Translations under genes and position numbers: made by a program | Source: M55B129 sp034189085 | GTDB lineage: Bacteria > Bacillota > Dethiobacteria > DTU022 | Reading direction: 5' to 3' | Assembly: GCA_034189085.1 (NCBI GenBank) | Contig: JAXHVH010000025.1 | Coordinates: forward strand, 1 to 31,483 | DNA length: 31,483 nucleotides | Shown here: positions 7,779 to 16,926 of the stretch, one piece after another | Layout of the letters: every line of letters begins with the position of its first letter | How positions within the stretch are numbered: the first letter of the stretch is position 1 | Notes under the pieces: model-generated | Databases searched by the model: none | What the model was told of the DNA's origin: nothing | The model's input: only the letters and a program-made list of their open reading frames with translations

Positions 7779-9413
7779 ATGCAGAAGGTAGACATATATG
7801 ATACCACTTTACGGGACGGCTCACAGCGGGAGGGAGTCTCACTGTCAGTTGCTGACAAACTAAAAATTGCTGAAAAATTGGATGAGTTTGGAGTTAGCTA
7901 TATTGAAGGAGGCTGGCCGGGCTCCAATCCCAAAGATATAGAGTTCTTCAAGCGAGCGGCAAAGATTAACTTTAAAAATGCCAGGATTTGTGCTTTTGGC
8001 AGCACCCGCCGTCCCGGACTGGAAGCTGCTTCAGATCAAAACCTTAAAGCGCTGATCGAAGCCGACACTGAAACTATTACAATATTTGGTAAGAGCTGGG
8101 ATTTCCATGTCCGTGATGCCCTGAAGACCAGTCTTGAAGAAAACCTGGCTATGATCAGGGGCAGTGTTGCTTACCTGAAAGCACTGGGACGCCATGTATT
8201 TTATGATGCAGAACACTTTTTTGATGGTTACAAAGCCAATCCTGAATATGCCCTTTCCACCCTTGAAGCTGCCTCTGTTGGCGGAGCCGAGGTGATTGTT
8301 CTCTGCGATACTAACGGAGGATTGATGCCCTGGGAACTGGAATCTATTATCAATGTGGTCAAAAATAAAATAAGTACTCCTCTGGGTATACATGTCCACA
8401 ACGATGCTGGAATGGCGACAGCCAATTCACTGCTGGCGGTCAGGGCTGGAATCGTCCAGATCCATGGAACGATCAACGGTTATGGTGAACGCTGCGGCAA
8501 TGCTAACCTGTGCACGATCATCCCCAACTTACAGTTAAAAATGGGCATTGAAGTGATCTCTCCCGGCCAGCTGCGCGGTTTAACCAAACTATCCCGTTTC
8601 ATAGCCGAACAGGCCAATATAGCTCCGGCTGATCAACAGCCCTATGTGGGATACAATGCCTTCACGCACAAGGGTGGCATTCACATCGATGCTGTAAGTA
8701 AAAAACCGGCCACTTATGAACATGCCGATCCTGCGCTGGTAGGCAACAAACGCCGTATTCTTGTCTCGGAACTTGGCGGGCGCAGCAGTATTAGCTCAAA
8801 ATCGCACCTGAACAATATTCAACTTGTAAAAGGCAGACCGGAAACGGCTTCCGTTTTGCAGAGAATCAAGGAGATGGAACATTACGGTTACCAGTTCGAA
8901 GGGGCGGAAGGATCTTTTGAACTGCTGATTTTAAAAATGATGAAGGCCTATCAACCTCTTTTCCAGCTGGAAGGGTTCAGGCTGATCGTTGAAAAAAGAG
9001 AAAACGGACAGCTCTATTCTGAAGTAACCATCAAAGTTAGAGTTGGCGATGTGCAAATTCACACTGCTGCAGAGGGTAACGGTCCGGTTAATGCTCTGGA
9101 CAATGCCCTGCGAAAAGCGCTGGAAGGAAGTTATCCTGCCCTGAAAAAGATCAAGCTGACCGATTTCAAGGTGCGAGTTATCGACGGTGTTGACGGGACA
9201 GGTGCCCAGGTCCGAGTATTTATTGAGTCGCGTGACGATCAGAATACATGGGGGACGGTTGGGGTGTCACCGAACATTATTGAAGCAAGCTGGATAGCCC
9301 TTGTCGACAGTCTTGAATATGGATTGCTCTGTCGCAAACTGCCCCAGATGAAAGAAGCAAAGAACATGCTTGATCAACTAAAAAAAGGAAAAGGATTGAG
9401 CTCCCAGATTTAA
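7779..9413 (+). CDS. cimA: (R)-citramalate synthase
   Basis: This 544-residue enzyme starts at an ATG preceded by ggaggag. It begins with the alpha-isopropylmalate/homocitrate synthase signature DTTLRDGSQ (residues 8-16). The metal-binding HVHND is at 205-209, followed by GMATANS, and GTINGYGERCGNANL is the second family signature. The C-terminal third (from about 400) is the LeuA-type regulatory dimerisation domain. Overall form, including YIEGGWPGSNPKD near the N-terminus, is that of the long CimA group rather than LeuA. CimA condenses pyruvate and acetyl-CoA to citramalate, the entry to threonine-independent isoleucine synthesis, and in characterised members is inhibited by isoleucine through the C-terminal domain. 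It heads the row of peptidase genes. The isoleucine-responsive regulator CodY is encoded 9 kb downstream. 2-isopropylmalate synthase is the less likely alternative. Confidence 0.9.
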   Translation: MQKVDIYDTTLRDGSQREGVSLSVADKLKIAEKLDEFGVSYIEGGWPGSNPKDIEFFKRAAKINFKNARICAFGSTRRPGLEAASDQNLKALIEADTETITIFGKSWDFHVRDALKTSLEENLAMIRGSVAYLKALGRHVFYDAEHFFDGYKANPEYALSTLEAASVGGAEVIVLCDTNGGLMPWELESIINVVKNKISTPLGIHVHNDAGMATANSLLAVRAGIVQIHGTINGYGERCGNANLCTIIPNLQLKMGIEVISPGQLRGLTKLSRFIAEQANIAPADQQPYVGYNAFTHKGGIHIDAVSKKPATYEHADPALVGNKRRILVSELGGRSSISSKSHLNNIQLVKGRPETASVLQRIKEMEHYGYQFEGAEGSFELLILKMMKAYQPLFQLEGFRLIVEKRENGQLYSEVTIKVRVGDVQIHTAAEGNGPVNALDNALRKALEGSYPALKKIKLTDFKVRVIDGVDGTGAQVRVFIESRDDQNTWGTVGVSPNIIEASWIALVDSLEYGLLCRKLPQMKEAKNMLDQLKKGKGLSSQI

Positions 9414-9491
9414 ACTTTTCAATGGTTAAATTATCATTCGGATGAACAATAGTTACCGTTTATTTCAATAAGGCAAGGAGATCGGAGCCTG

Positions 9492-10565
9492 GTGAACGAG
9501 GATAAGATTATTAATGCCCTGCTGGAATTGTCTGAAATGGCGGCTGTTTCTGGAGGAGAGGAAGCCGCTGTCGCCGCTGCAGCCCGTTATCTGAAGACCT
9601 ATGTTTCCGACATAAAAAGAGACTGTTTTGGCAATCTGCTGGCTTTCAAGCCCGGTGAAAACGCAACTGGCAGGCCGGCATTAACTATTGCTCTGGTTGC
9701 TCATGCCGATGAAATTGGAGCAATGGTGACGAAGATTGAGCCTGGCGGTTTTTTACGTTTTACCCCCATCGGAGGGCTTGATCCGCGCACCTTACCCGGG
9801 CAGCCGGTTACAGTCCATGGCAAAAAGAAGTTTCCGGGAGTGATTGGAGCTGCCCCTCCTCATCTCTTAACAAAAAAAGAACGTGGAGAAACAACACCGA
9901 TGGAAAAACTGTTTATAGATATCGGCATGGATCAGGAACAGGCTGCCGATAAGGTGAAAGTAGGGGACATTATCTCCCTTGAACAGCATCCAGTCGCGCT
10001 GAAGAATGGAAAAATGATGACCGGGAAATCTCTTGATAACCGAGCCGGAATAGCTGTCCTGATTGCCTGTGCTGCCGGATTGAGCAGGTTATACCACAGT
10101 GTTGATGTAGTTTTTATTGCTTCGTTACAGGAAGAAGTGGGCCTGAGGGGAGCTATAACCGCTGCTTACGGGCTTAATCCCGATCTGGCTGTGGCAATTG
10201 ATGTTACCCATGGCGATGCTCCTGAGCTTGAAGAAGGACGATTTTTTAAACTGGGGAAAGGTCCGGTGGTAGCCAAGGGGCCCAATTTACACCCGGCACT
10301 TGTTGACCGGCTGGAGAAGACTGCAGGCAAGTACTTTTTACCTGTTCAGAGGGAACCGATCCCCGACCACAGCGGAACCGATGCCTGGGCTTTCCAGGTG
10401 GCGAGGGAGGGTATTCCCACCGCCCTTCTGTCCATCCCCCTGCGTTACATGCACACGGCAGTGGAAATGATTAACCTGGATGATCTCTTTAACTGTGTTA
10501 AAGTGCTTGGCTATTTCATTGGTGGGTTAAATCGAACTTTTCTGGAGGATATGAAAAAGTGTTAA
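9492..10565 (+). CDS. M42 family metallo-aminopeptidase (first of three)
   Basis: A 357-residue cytoplasmic peptidase of the glutamyl aminopeptidase/TET/cellulase-M family. It starts at GTG 9492 with AAGGAG upstream. The dinuclear metal ligands are all recognisable in order: HADEIG (His), LDNRAG (bridging Asp), LQEEVGLRGA (catalytic Glu and ligand Glu), AIDVTHGD (Asp) and PLRYMHT (His). DHSGTDA lies in the usual substrate-side position. Family members form large tetrahedral assemblies that trim short peptides. It overlaps the next gene by 7 nt, so translation is probably coupled. Which N-terminal residues it removes cannot be predicted. Two paralogs follow immediately. Confidence 0.9.
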   Translation: MNEDKIINALLELSEMAAVSGGEEAAVAAAARYLKTYVSDIKRDCFGNLLAFKPGENATGRPALTIALVAHADEIGAMVTKIEPGGFLRFTPIGGLDPRTLPGQPVTVHGKKKFPGVIGAAPPHLLTKKERGETTPMEKLFIDIGMDQEQAADKVKVGDIISLEQHPVALKNGKMMTGKSLDNRAGIAVLIACAAGLSRLYHSVDVVFIASLQEEVGLRGAITAAYGLNPDLAVAIDVTHGDAPELEEGRFFKLGKGPVVAKGPNLHPALVDRLEKTAGKYFLPVQREPIPDHSGTDAWAFQVAREGIPTALLSIPLRYMHTAVEMINLDDLFNCVKVLGYFIGGLNRTFLEDMKKC

Positions 10566-11563
10566 GCGAACTGGCCGATATACAGGGTGTTTCGGGCGAT
10601 GAAGCAAAGGTTCGCCGTTTTATAAGTGAGAAACTGGCAGGCAGAGGGATTGAAACTTCTGTTGATACGATGGGCAATTTCATTGCCAGAAAGAACCGCG
10701 GCAAGCTTGCAACACCACCAATGCTGTCGGCACACATGGATGAAGTTGGCTTAATGATTACCAGCATTCGCCAGGGCGGGTTGCTTAATTTCCAAACGGT
10801 AGGTGGAATTGACAGCCGGGTCCTTGTAGCCAAGCGGGTAAAAATTGGCCGGGAAGGTCTACGAGGGGTGATTGGTGCCAAACCGATTCACCTTCAGAAG
10901 AAAGAAGAACAGGAGAAACCCTATAAACAAGAATCTTTATATATTGATGCCGGTTTTAACAGCCGCGAAGAAGCGGAAAAATATATCAGCACAGGTGATT
11001 ATGCTGTCTTTGATGTGAGCTGTATAAAGATGGGTAATGGATTTTATCGGGGCAAGGCTTTTGATGATCGAGCCGGCTGTTTGGTTTTACTCGAACTGCT
11101 GCTGGAAAATAGTGATTTATGTTTTAATGCTGCTTTTACTGTGCAGGAAGAAGTGGGCACAAGGGGTGCTATGGTCACCGCTTATACCCTGCAACCGCAG
11201 AAAGCACTTGTTGTTGAAGCAACAGCATCTGCCGACACACCGGAAACAGAAAAAGAGATGAGCAGCACCATTCTGGGTAAGGGGCCCGCCATTAGTTTAA
11301 TGGACAAAACGATTCTGGTTGATCGAAAAATGAGGGATGAGCTTGCCGACTGTGCTGTCCGGGCCGGGATTCCCTTCCAGTTCCGGCGGTTTACCGGAGC
11401 GGGAACAGAGGGAGGAGCCATAGCCTATTCCCGCGAGGGAGTAAAAACGGCAGTAATAGCCGTCCCATGCCGTTACATTCATTCACCGCACTGTGTTCTT
11501 AAAGAGAGTGATCTGCAGGCAACTGTTTCATTAGCCAGGGCCTGGTTGGAAAATAACCAGTAG
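10559..11563 (+). CDS. M42 family metallo-aminopeptidase (second of three)
   Basis: This 334-residue paralog starts with GTG at 10559 inside the end of the preceding gene, with tctggagg upstream. Motifs are HMDEVG, FDDRAG, VQEEVGTRGA and PCRYIHS. At the position of the usual AxDVT aspartate it has VVEAT, so a metal ligand aspartate appears replaced by glutamate. Some M42 subgroups tolerate a glutamate there, so the enzyme may well be active with altered metal or substrate preference. The segment is somewhat shorter than its neighbours (334 against 357 and 342). It is part of a tightly packed peptidase row. Confidence 0.88.
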   Translation: MLSELADIQGVSGDEAKVRRFISEKLAGRGIETSVDTMGNFIARKNRGKLATPPMLSAHMDEVGLMITSIRQGGLLNFQTVGGIDSRVLVAKRVKIGREGLRGVIGAKPIHLQKKEEQEKPYKQESLYIDAGFNSREEAEKYISTGDYAVFDVSCIKMGNGFYRGKAFDDRAGCLVLLELLLENSDLCFNAAFTVQEEVGTRGAMVTAYTLQPQKALVVEATASADTPETEKEMSSTILGKGPAISLMDKTILVDRKMRDELADCAVRAGIPFQFRRFTGAGTEGGAIAYSREGVKTAVIAVPCRYIHSPHCVLKESDLQATVSLARAWLENNQ

Positions 11564-11571
11564 AAAGGCCG

Positions 11572-12600
11572 GTGTTTAATACCATGGAAGAGTTAATTAA
11601 AAGCCTGACTGAAACTTTTGGTCCTTCGGGGGAAGAGGAAACTGTCCGGACAATGATAGCCGATCTGGTCCGGGACAGGACTGACCGGCTCTTTGAAGAC
11701 TCACTTGGCAATCTTTATGCCGTAAAAGAAGGCGACAGGCCGAGGATCATGATTTCAGCCCATATGGATGAAATTGGAGTGATGGTTACCAGCATTGATG
11801 AAAATGGGTTCTTACGTCTTGCTCCGTTAGGTAGGGTCAATCCGGTTATGCTGCTTGGCCAGAGGATCCGTTTCAAAAACGGGCTGACTGGGTCTGTTTA
11901 CCATGAAAAACTGAAAGATCTAAAAGAACTGGATTGGGACAAACTCTATGCCGACGTTGGCCAGAAAGATGCCGCTTCAGCGGAAGGCGCCGTGAAAATC
12001 GGTGACCAGGCCTGTCTGGCTCAGCCTTTCAACAGTCTTCCGGGTAGTCGCTGCCTGGCCAAAGCAATGGATGACCGGGCCGGTTGTGCTGTTCTTATCG
12101 AAACATTGCGCCGGCTGCCGGCCAGGTTGCCCCAGGAGGCCTGTTTTGTTTTTTCCATTCAGGAAGAGCTTGGCCTGCGCGGAGCAAAAACAGCTGCTTA
12201 CCGTTACGAACCGGATTTTGGCATAGCTGTAGATGTTACTCTTGTGGGAGACACACCCAAAGCCTCGACCATGGCAGTCAGCCTGGGAAAGGGGCCGACC
12301 ATTAAAGTGAAAGATAGCTCCATTCTATGCCACCCTCGTGTCAGGCAATTGATGGTTGAAACAGCGAAAAAAAATGATATCCCTTACCAGATGGAAGTCC
12401 TTGAGCGTGGTGGAACTGACGCCGGGGCGATCCACCTTTCGCGTGAGGGAGTACCTTCCGGGGCAATTTCCATCCCCTGCCGCTATGTTCATTCGCCTTC
12501 TGAAATGATTGATCTAAAGGATGCTGCAAATGCTGTTGAAGTGCTGGTTAAACTGCTGACAAAAGAATGGTCCTTCTCGGAGGAAAGTAATGTGTTCTAA
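11572..12600 (+). CDS. M42 family metallo-aminopeptidase (third of three)
   Basis: A 342-residue paralog with HMDEIG, MDDRAG, IQEELGLRGA, AVDVT and PCRYVHS, thus a complete set of metal and catalytic residues. The start is uncertain: GTG at 11572 has AAAGG only a few bases upstream, while an in-frame ATG at 11584 gives MEELIKSLTETFGPSGEE, which aligns well with the N-termini of the other two. The gap to the previous gene is 8 nt, and dprA starts inside its last codons. The protein presumably forms homo- or mixed oligomers with its neighbours, as shown for TET peptidases of archaea; the mixing is inference. Confidence 0.88.
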   Translation: MFNTMEELIKSLTETFGPSGEEETVRTMIADLVRDRTDRLFEDSLGNLYAVKEGDRPRIMISAHMDEIGVMVTSIDENGFLRLAPLGRVNPVMLLGQRIRFKNGLTGSVYHEKLKDLKELDWDKLYADVGQKDAASAEGAVKIGDQACLAQPFNSLPGSRCLAKAMDDRAGCAVLIETLRRLPARLPQEACFVFSIQEELGLRGAKTAAYRYEPDFGIAVDVTLVGDTPKASTMAVSLGKGPTIKVKDSSILCHPRVRQLMVETAKKNDIPYQMEVLERGGTDAGAIHLSREGVPSGAISIPCRYVHSPSEMIDLKDAANAVEVLVKLLTKEWSFSEESNVF

Positions 12601-13696
12601 AGAAATGGAAAACGAAGAAACAGTCTTCGTAAATGCTCTTAACTGTATATCCTTTCTCGGTCCCCAAAAAATAGAAGCGCTGATTAACCATTTTGGTTCG
12701 GCTCGGGCAGCGTGGGCAGGCAGCACCGCAGAACTGCGAGAGATTAAAGGCCTGGCAGAGCATGCTGAAAAACTGGTCCATGAACGCGCTGCAATCGATC
12801 CGTTTCAAAAATGGAAGGAACTTCAGGATAAGGGAATAACCTGTTTAACCTTCAATGATGACAACTATCCCCCTCTTTTAAAACAGATTCCTTCTTCTCC
12901 ACCGGTTGTCTATTACCGCGGCGATCCTCAACCGCTGGACAGGCCAGCAGTTGCTATCGTTGGCAGCCGGCGCTGTACGTTTTACGGGCGGGAAGTAGCA
13001 AATCGGCTGGCTAAAGAACTGACGACAGCCGGAGTATCTGTAATCAGCGGCATGGCCCTTGGAGTCGACACTGCTGCCCATCGTGGTACTCTTGAGAACG
13101 GTGGTTACACAGCGGCTGTTCTGGGTTGTGGCCTCGATATTTGTTATCCTCACCGCAACCAGGATCTTATGGAACAGATAATTGCTAACGGAGTTGTCCT
13201 CAGTGAATTCCCCCCCGGAACCATACCTCTGCCGGCTCATTTCCCGCGCCGGAACCGGATCATAAGCGGCCTTTCCCTGGGGACCGTGGTCGTGGAAGCA
13301 ACAGCCAAAAGCGGAGCCCTGATTACTGCCCATTATGCTCTGGAACAGAACCGGGAAGTATTTGCCGTCCCCGGCAATGTAGGCAGTCCTTACAGCCGCG
13401 GCTGCCACAGGCTATTGAAAGAAGGGGCCCGGCTGGTGGAATCGGTGGAGGATATCTTAAATGAGCTTTACCTGGAACATCCTGCTGAAAAACAACTATC
13501 TATTTCTACGGCGAAACCGGCTCTTACTGATGGAGAGAAGGCCTTGCTTTCCTTAATTCCCTATCAGCCGATCCACATCGACAATCTGATCAAGCTAAGC
13601 GGTGGCAGCCCGGCTGAGGTTGTAGCCACTCTATTGTCCCTGGAATTAAAAAAATACATCAGCCAGTCTCCAGGCAAGTTCTTTTGTCGGACTTGA
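12590..13696 (+). CDS. dprA: DNA processing protein DprA/Smf
   Basis: This 368-residue protein starts at ATG 12590 with ggaggaaag directly upstream, overlapping the end of the third peptidase gene by 11 nt. An N-terminal helix-hairpin-helix-like part (FLGPQKIEALINHFGSA) precedes the Rossmann-like DprA domain with VAIVGSRRCTFYG, SGMALGVDTAAHRG and AVLGCGLDICYP. FPRRNRIISGLS and VVEATAKSGALITA, the most conserved stretches, follow. The C-terminal 60 residues form a winged-helix-like tail (IDNLIKLSGGSPAEVVATLL). DprA binds incoming single-stranded DNA and loads RecA during transformation. The gene is found in most bacteria, competent or not, and commonly sits next to topA, as here. Confidence 0.95.
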   Translation: MCSKEMENEETVFVNALNCISFLGPQKIEALINHFGSARAAWAGSTAELREIKGLAEHAEKLVHERAAIDPFQKWKELQDKGITCLTFNDDNYPPLLKQIPSSPPVVYYRGDPQPLDRPAVAIVGSRRCTFYGREVANRLAKELTTAGVSVISGMALGVDTAAHRGTLENGGYTAAVLGCGLDICYPHRNQDLMEQIIANGVVLSEFPPGTIPLPAHFPRRNRIISGLSLGTVVVEATAKSGALITAHYALEQNREVFAVPGNVGSPYSRGCHRLLKEGARLVESVEDILNELYLEHPAEKQLSISTAKPALTDGEKALLSLIPYQPIHIDNLIKLSGGSPAEVVATLLSLELKKYISQSPGKFFCRT

Positions 13697-13752
13697 CATT
13701 TATGGTAGAATACCATCCGGGGAGTTTTCCAGCCCCCGAGGAGGATTAGCTA

Positions 13753-15843
13753 ATGGATCTGGTTATAGTCGAATCTCCGACCAAGGCACGCACCATCAGC
13801 AAATTTTTGAGTAAAAAATATAAAGTAATGGCTTCGCAGGGGCACCTGATCGATCTGCCCAGGAGTAAACTGGGCGTTGATATTGATGCCGAATTTACTC
13901 CCTCTTATATTACCATCCGTGGAAAAGGGAAAATATTGAAGACACTTCGCGATGCCGGTAAGAAGGCAAACCGTGTATATCTGGCCGGTGACCCCGACCG
14001 GGAAGGTGAGGCCATCTGCTGGCATATTGGGCGTGCTCTGAAGCTGGATCTGGAACAGCCGTGCCGGGTTGAATTTAATGAGATCACCAAAAAGGCGATT
14101 AAAGAAGCATTCAAAGCTCCGCGGACCATTGATGAAAATAGAGTTGATGCTCAGCAGACCAGGAGAATCCTGGATCGCCTTGTTGGTTATAAAATTAGCC
14201 CCCTTCTCTGGAACAAGGTGAAAAGTGGCCTCAGTGCTGGCAGGGTGCAGTCGGTCGCCGTTCGACTGATTTGTGAAAGAGAAGATGAGATTCGAAAATT
14301 TAAACCTGAAGAATACTGGTCGCTGGATGCCCTTCTTGAAGAGCCTGAATCAGGCAACAATTTCAAGGCGGCTCTTGAGCGTTATAAAAAGAAGAAGATT
14401 GAGCTGAAGAATAAAGCAGAAGCGGAAGCGGTTGTCGCTGCGGTTAAAGAGGAACAGTTCACTGTAGAAAAGATTACCCGGACCACCAGGAAGAGGCGTC
14501 CCTCGCCACCCTTTACCACCAGCAGTTTACAACAGGAGGCTTCGTCCAAGCTGGGTTTCACCAGCCGTAAAACGATGAATATTGCTCAGCAACTCTACGA
14601 GGGCATTAATGTCGGTTCGGGGGAGACAGTCGGCCTGATTACTTACATCCGTACCGACTCTACCAGAGTATCCAATCAGGCTCAGGAAGAAGCGCGGGCT
14701 CTGATCGGAGAAAAATTTGGCTCTGATTACCTTCCCGCAAAAGCGCCTTTTTATAAATCACGTCAGGGGGCTCAGGATGCTCATGAGGCCATTCGTCCGA
14801 CCGCAGCGAAGCGCGAACCGGCGGCAATCCGCCAGCACCTGAGCCGGGATCAGAATCGCCTCTACAAACTGATTTATGATCGTTTCCTGGCCAGTCAGAT
14901 GAACCCCGCTCTTTATAACCAGGTACGGGTTGTCATTGCTGCCGGCGATTACACTTTCAAGGCCAGTGGATCAACACTAATTTTCCCGGGATATTTGATT
15001 GCTTACCAGTCAGAGAATGGAGGAAAGGACACAATCTTACCTGATATGCAGGAAGGTGAATCATTACAACTGCAGGAATTGATCCCTGAACAGCACTTTA
15101 CTCAGCCTCCACCCCGCTACAATGAAGCATCGTTGATTAAAACCCTGGAAGAAAAAGGCATTGGGCGTCCAAGCACCTACAGCCCGATCATTGAAACGAT
15201 CCAGGGCCGTGGTTATGTAATTAAAGAGAATAAAGCTTTTGTCCCTACTGAATTAGGCTTTGTAGTTGTTGATTTGATGATCCGGTACTTCCCTGAGGTA
15301 ATCGATATCGACTTTACAGCCCGTCTGGAGATGCAACTTGATGAAATTGAAGAAGGTAAAATGGAATGGCTGAAAGTAATAAAAGATTTTTATTACGGTT
15401 ACTTCAAGGATCGTCTGGAAGAAGCTGAGCAAAAAATGGAAAAAGTCGAACTTACTCCGGAAGAAAGCGATGAGATTTGCCCTAAATGCGGGAGCCGGCT
15501 GGTTTATAAGCAAGGCCGGTTTGGTCGTTTCCTGGCCTGCCCTTCTTATCCTGACTGCCGGTTCACTAAAAAAATTGTCAAAGAGACAGGGGTAAATTGC
15601 CCACTGTGTGGTGGCATGCTTGTTGAAAGAAGAACCAGAAAAGGGAGGATATTTTACGGTTGCCATAATTATCCGGACTGCAATTTTTCTGTCTGGAACA
15701 AACCGCTTCCCGAAAAATGCCCCCGGTGCGGTTCCTTAATGGTGGAAAACAGGAAAGGGAAAATGAGAGTAGCCCGCTGTACCAACAAGGAATGTGGTTT
15801 TGAAAAATCTATTAGTAATAAAAAAATTGCTGCTGAAAGTTAA
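13753..15843 (+). CDS. topA: DNA topoisomerase I (type IA)
   Basis: A 696-residue enzyme starting at ATG 13753 with gaggagg upstream. The TOPRIM domain holds IVESPTKA (Glu7) and DPDREGE (80-86), the magnesium site. The DNA-cleaving tyrosine is Tyr298 in GLITYIRTDSTRVS. GIGRPSTY of the central domain is intact. The C-terminus (about 575 to the end) has three four-cysteine zinc ribbons, CPKCG...CPSYPDC, CPLCG...CHNYPDC and CPRCG...CTNKEC. This form relaxes negatively supercoiled DNA. Order dprA-topA followed by xerC/codV, hslV, hslU and codY matches Bacillus, except that trmFO is missing between topA and the recombinase gene. Confidence 0.97.
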   Translation: MDLVIVESPTKARTISKFLSKKYKVMASQGHLIDLPRSKLGVDIDAEFTPSYITIRGKGKILKTLRDAGKKANRVYLAGDPDREGEAICWHIGRALKLDLEQPCRVEFNEITKKAIKEAFKAPRTIDENRVDAQQTRRILDRLVGYKISPLLWNKVKSGLSAGRVQSVAVRLICEREDEIRKFKPEEYWSLDALLEEPESGNNFKAALERYKKKKIELKNKAEAEAVVAAVKEEQFTVEKITRTTRKRRPSPPFTTSSLQQEASSKLGFTSRKTMNIAQQLYEGINVGSGETVGLITYIRTDSTRVSNQAQEEARALIGEKFGSDYLPAKAPFYKSRQGAQDAHEAIRPTAAKREPAAIRQHLSRDQNRLYKLIYDRFLASQMNPALYNQVRVVIAAGDYTFKASGSTLIFPGYLIAYQSENGGKDTILPDMQEGESLQLQELIPEQHFTQPPPRYNEASLIKTLEEKGIGRPSTYSPIIETIQGRGYVIKENKAFVPTELGFVVVDLMIRYFPEVIDIDFTARLEMQLDEIEEGKMEWLKVIKDFYYGYFKDRLEEAEQKMEKVELTPEESDEICPKCGSRLVYKQGRFGRFLACPSYPDCRFTKKIVKETGVNCPLCGGMLVERRTRKGRIFYGCHNYPDCNFSVWNKPLPEKCPRCGSLMVENRKGKMRVARCTNKECGFEKSISNKKIAAES

Positions 15844-16005
15844 ATCAGGAGAAAGCATTGTTTTGAATATAAAGCTGGTTTGTTTAAAATATTTTTATGA
15901 GGTCTTTGATAGTTTATGCAGTCTGAATAGAGAGAATCTTAAAAAAGAAAGTTATTTACTTGCAAGTGGCAATTCGTTATGTTAGGATTATAAGGGTGTT
16001 GCGGC

Positions 16006-16908
16006 TTGACTGAAAATGATTGGTTAGAAAGATTTATCACCTACCTTGATGTTGAAAGAAATGCATCGCCGTTAACCCTGCAAGCTTACCGCAACGATAT
16101 CATCCAGTTTTTTTTGCTGACAGTGGAAGAATCAGTTGATCTGGGTGCGGTCAATCACCTGACGCTCAGGAATTATCTGGCTTTACTAAAGGATAAAGGT
16201 TACACCCGCCGTTCAATCGCGCGTAAACTGTCTGCGACGCGTTCTTTTTTGTTTTTTTTACAGAAAACAGGGGTCATGAACAACGACAAATGGTCGGCAG
16301 TATCGCGCCCGAAACAGGAAAAAAGTCTGCCCCATTTTCTTTATTATCACGAAGTGGTTGCCTTGCTTGAGGCTCCGGACAGCAAGACGCTACTTGGTTT
16401 CAGGGACCGAACTCTCCTTGAACTTATTTATTCGTCAGGATTGCGGGTCAGCGAACTGGTCAACCTGAGCAGCAATTCTCTACAGTTGAGTGAAAGGCTG
16501 ATCAGGGTATACGGCAAAGGCCGGAAGGAAAGAATCGTTCCCGTCGGAAGGGTTGCCGCCGGGATGATTGAGGAATACCTCATCAAGGTAAGGCCTCTGA
16601 TGATTGAGCGCAGTAGCAAAGGATACAGCGGTGATCTGCTTTTTTTAAACAAATGGGGGAATCCTTTAAGCGACCGCGGTGTACGTTACATTTTCCACAA
16701 GTATATTCGTCAGGTTTCGCACAAAGAAAGGATCAGCCCCCATTCTCTGCGGCATTCATTTGCCACTCACCTGCTCGAGGGGGGAGCCGATTTGCGAGTA
16801 GTGCAGGAACTGCTGGGACATGCCAACATATCAACAACCCAAATTTATACACATATAACCAGGGAAAAGTTGAGTGAGGTATACAACCAGGCTTTCCCGC
16901 GAAAATAG
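16006..16908 (+). CDS. xerC: Tyrosine recombinase of the XerC/CodV type
   Basis: This 300-residue protein starts with TTG at 16006, with AAGGGTG upstream. The N-terminal SAM-like DNA-binding domain (about 1-90) contains YLDVERNASPLTLQAYRNDI. The catalytic domain has Arg147 (SSGLRVSEL), Lys171 (GKGRKER), His246 and Arg249 (HSLRHSFATHLLEGG), His272 (GHANISTTQ) and the nucleophile Tyr281 (IYTHI). Length and motif spacing are those of chromosomal Xer recombinases, which resolve chromosome dimers at dif. Position directly before hslV matches codV of Bacillus, so it is a housekeeping gene and not a phage integrase. A poorly placed promoter-like pair, TTGCAA (15960) and TAGGAT (15983), lies just upstream. 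Confidence 0.92.
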   Translation: MTENDWLERFITYLDVERNASPLTLQAYRNDIIQFFLLTVEESVDLGAVNHLTLRNYLALLKDKGYTRRSIARKLSATRSFLFFLQKTGVMNNDKWSAVSRPKQEKSLPHFLYYHEVVALLEAPDSKTLLGFRDRTLLELIYSSGLRVSELVNLSSNSLQLSERLIRVYGKGRKERIVPVGRVAAGMIEEYLIKVRPLMIERSSKGYSGDLLFLNKWGNPLSDRGVRYIFHKYIRQVSHKERISPHSLRHSFATHLLEGGADLRVVQELLGHANISTTQIYTHITREKLSEVYNQAFPRK

Positions 16909-16926
16909 CGAAAAGGGTGTATTAAA

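Noticed and set aside
13702..13716. Short palindrome atggta-gaa-taccat upstream of topA
   Set aside because: Only 6 bp per arm with no known regulator match; likely chance in a short intergenic gap.
15794..15985. 63-codon frame overlapping the end of topA
   Set aside because: It runs out of frame across the last topA zinc-ribbon codons and has no ribosome binding site of its own.
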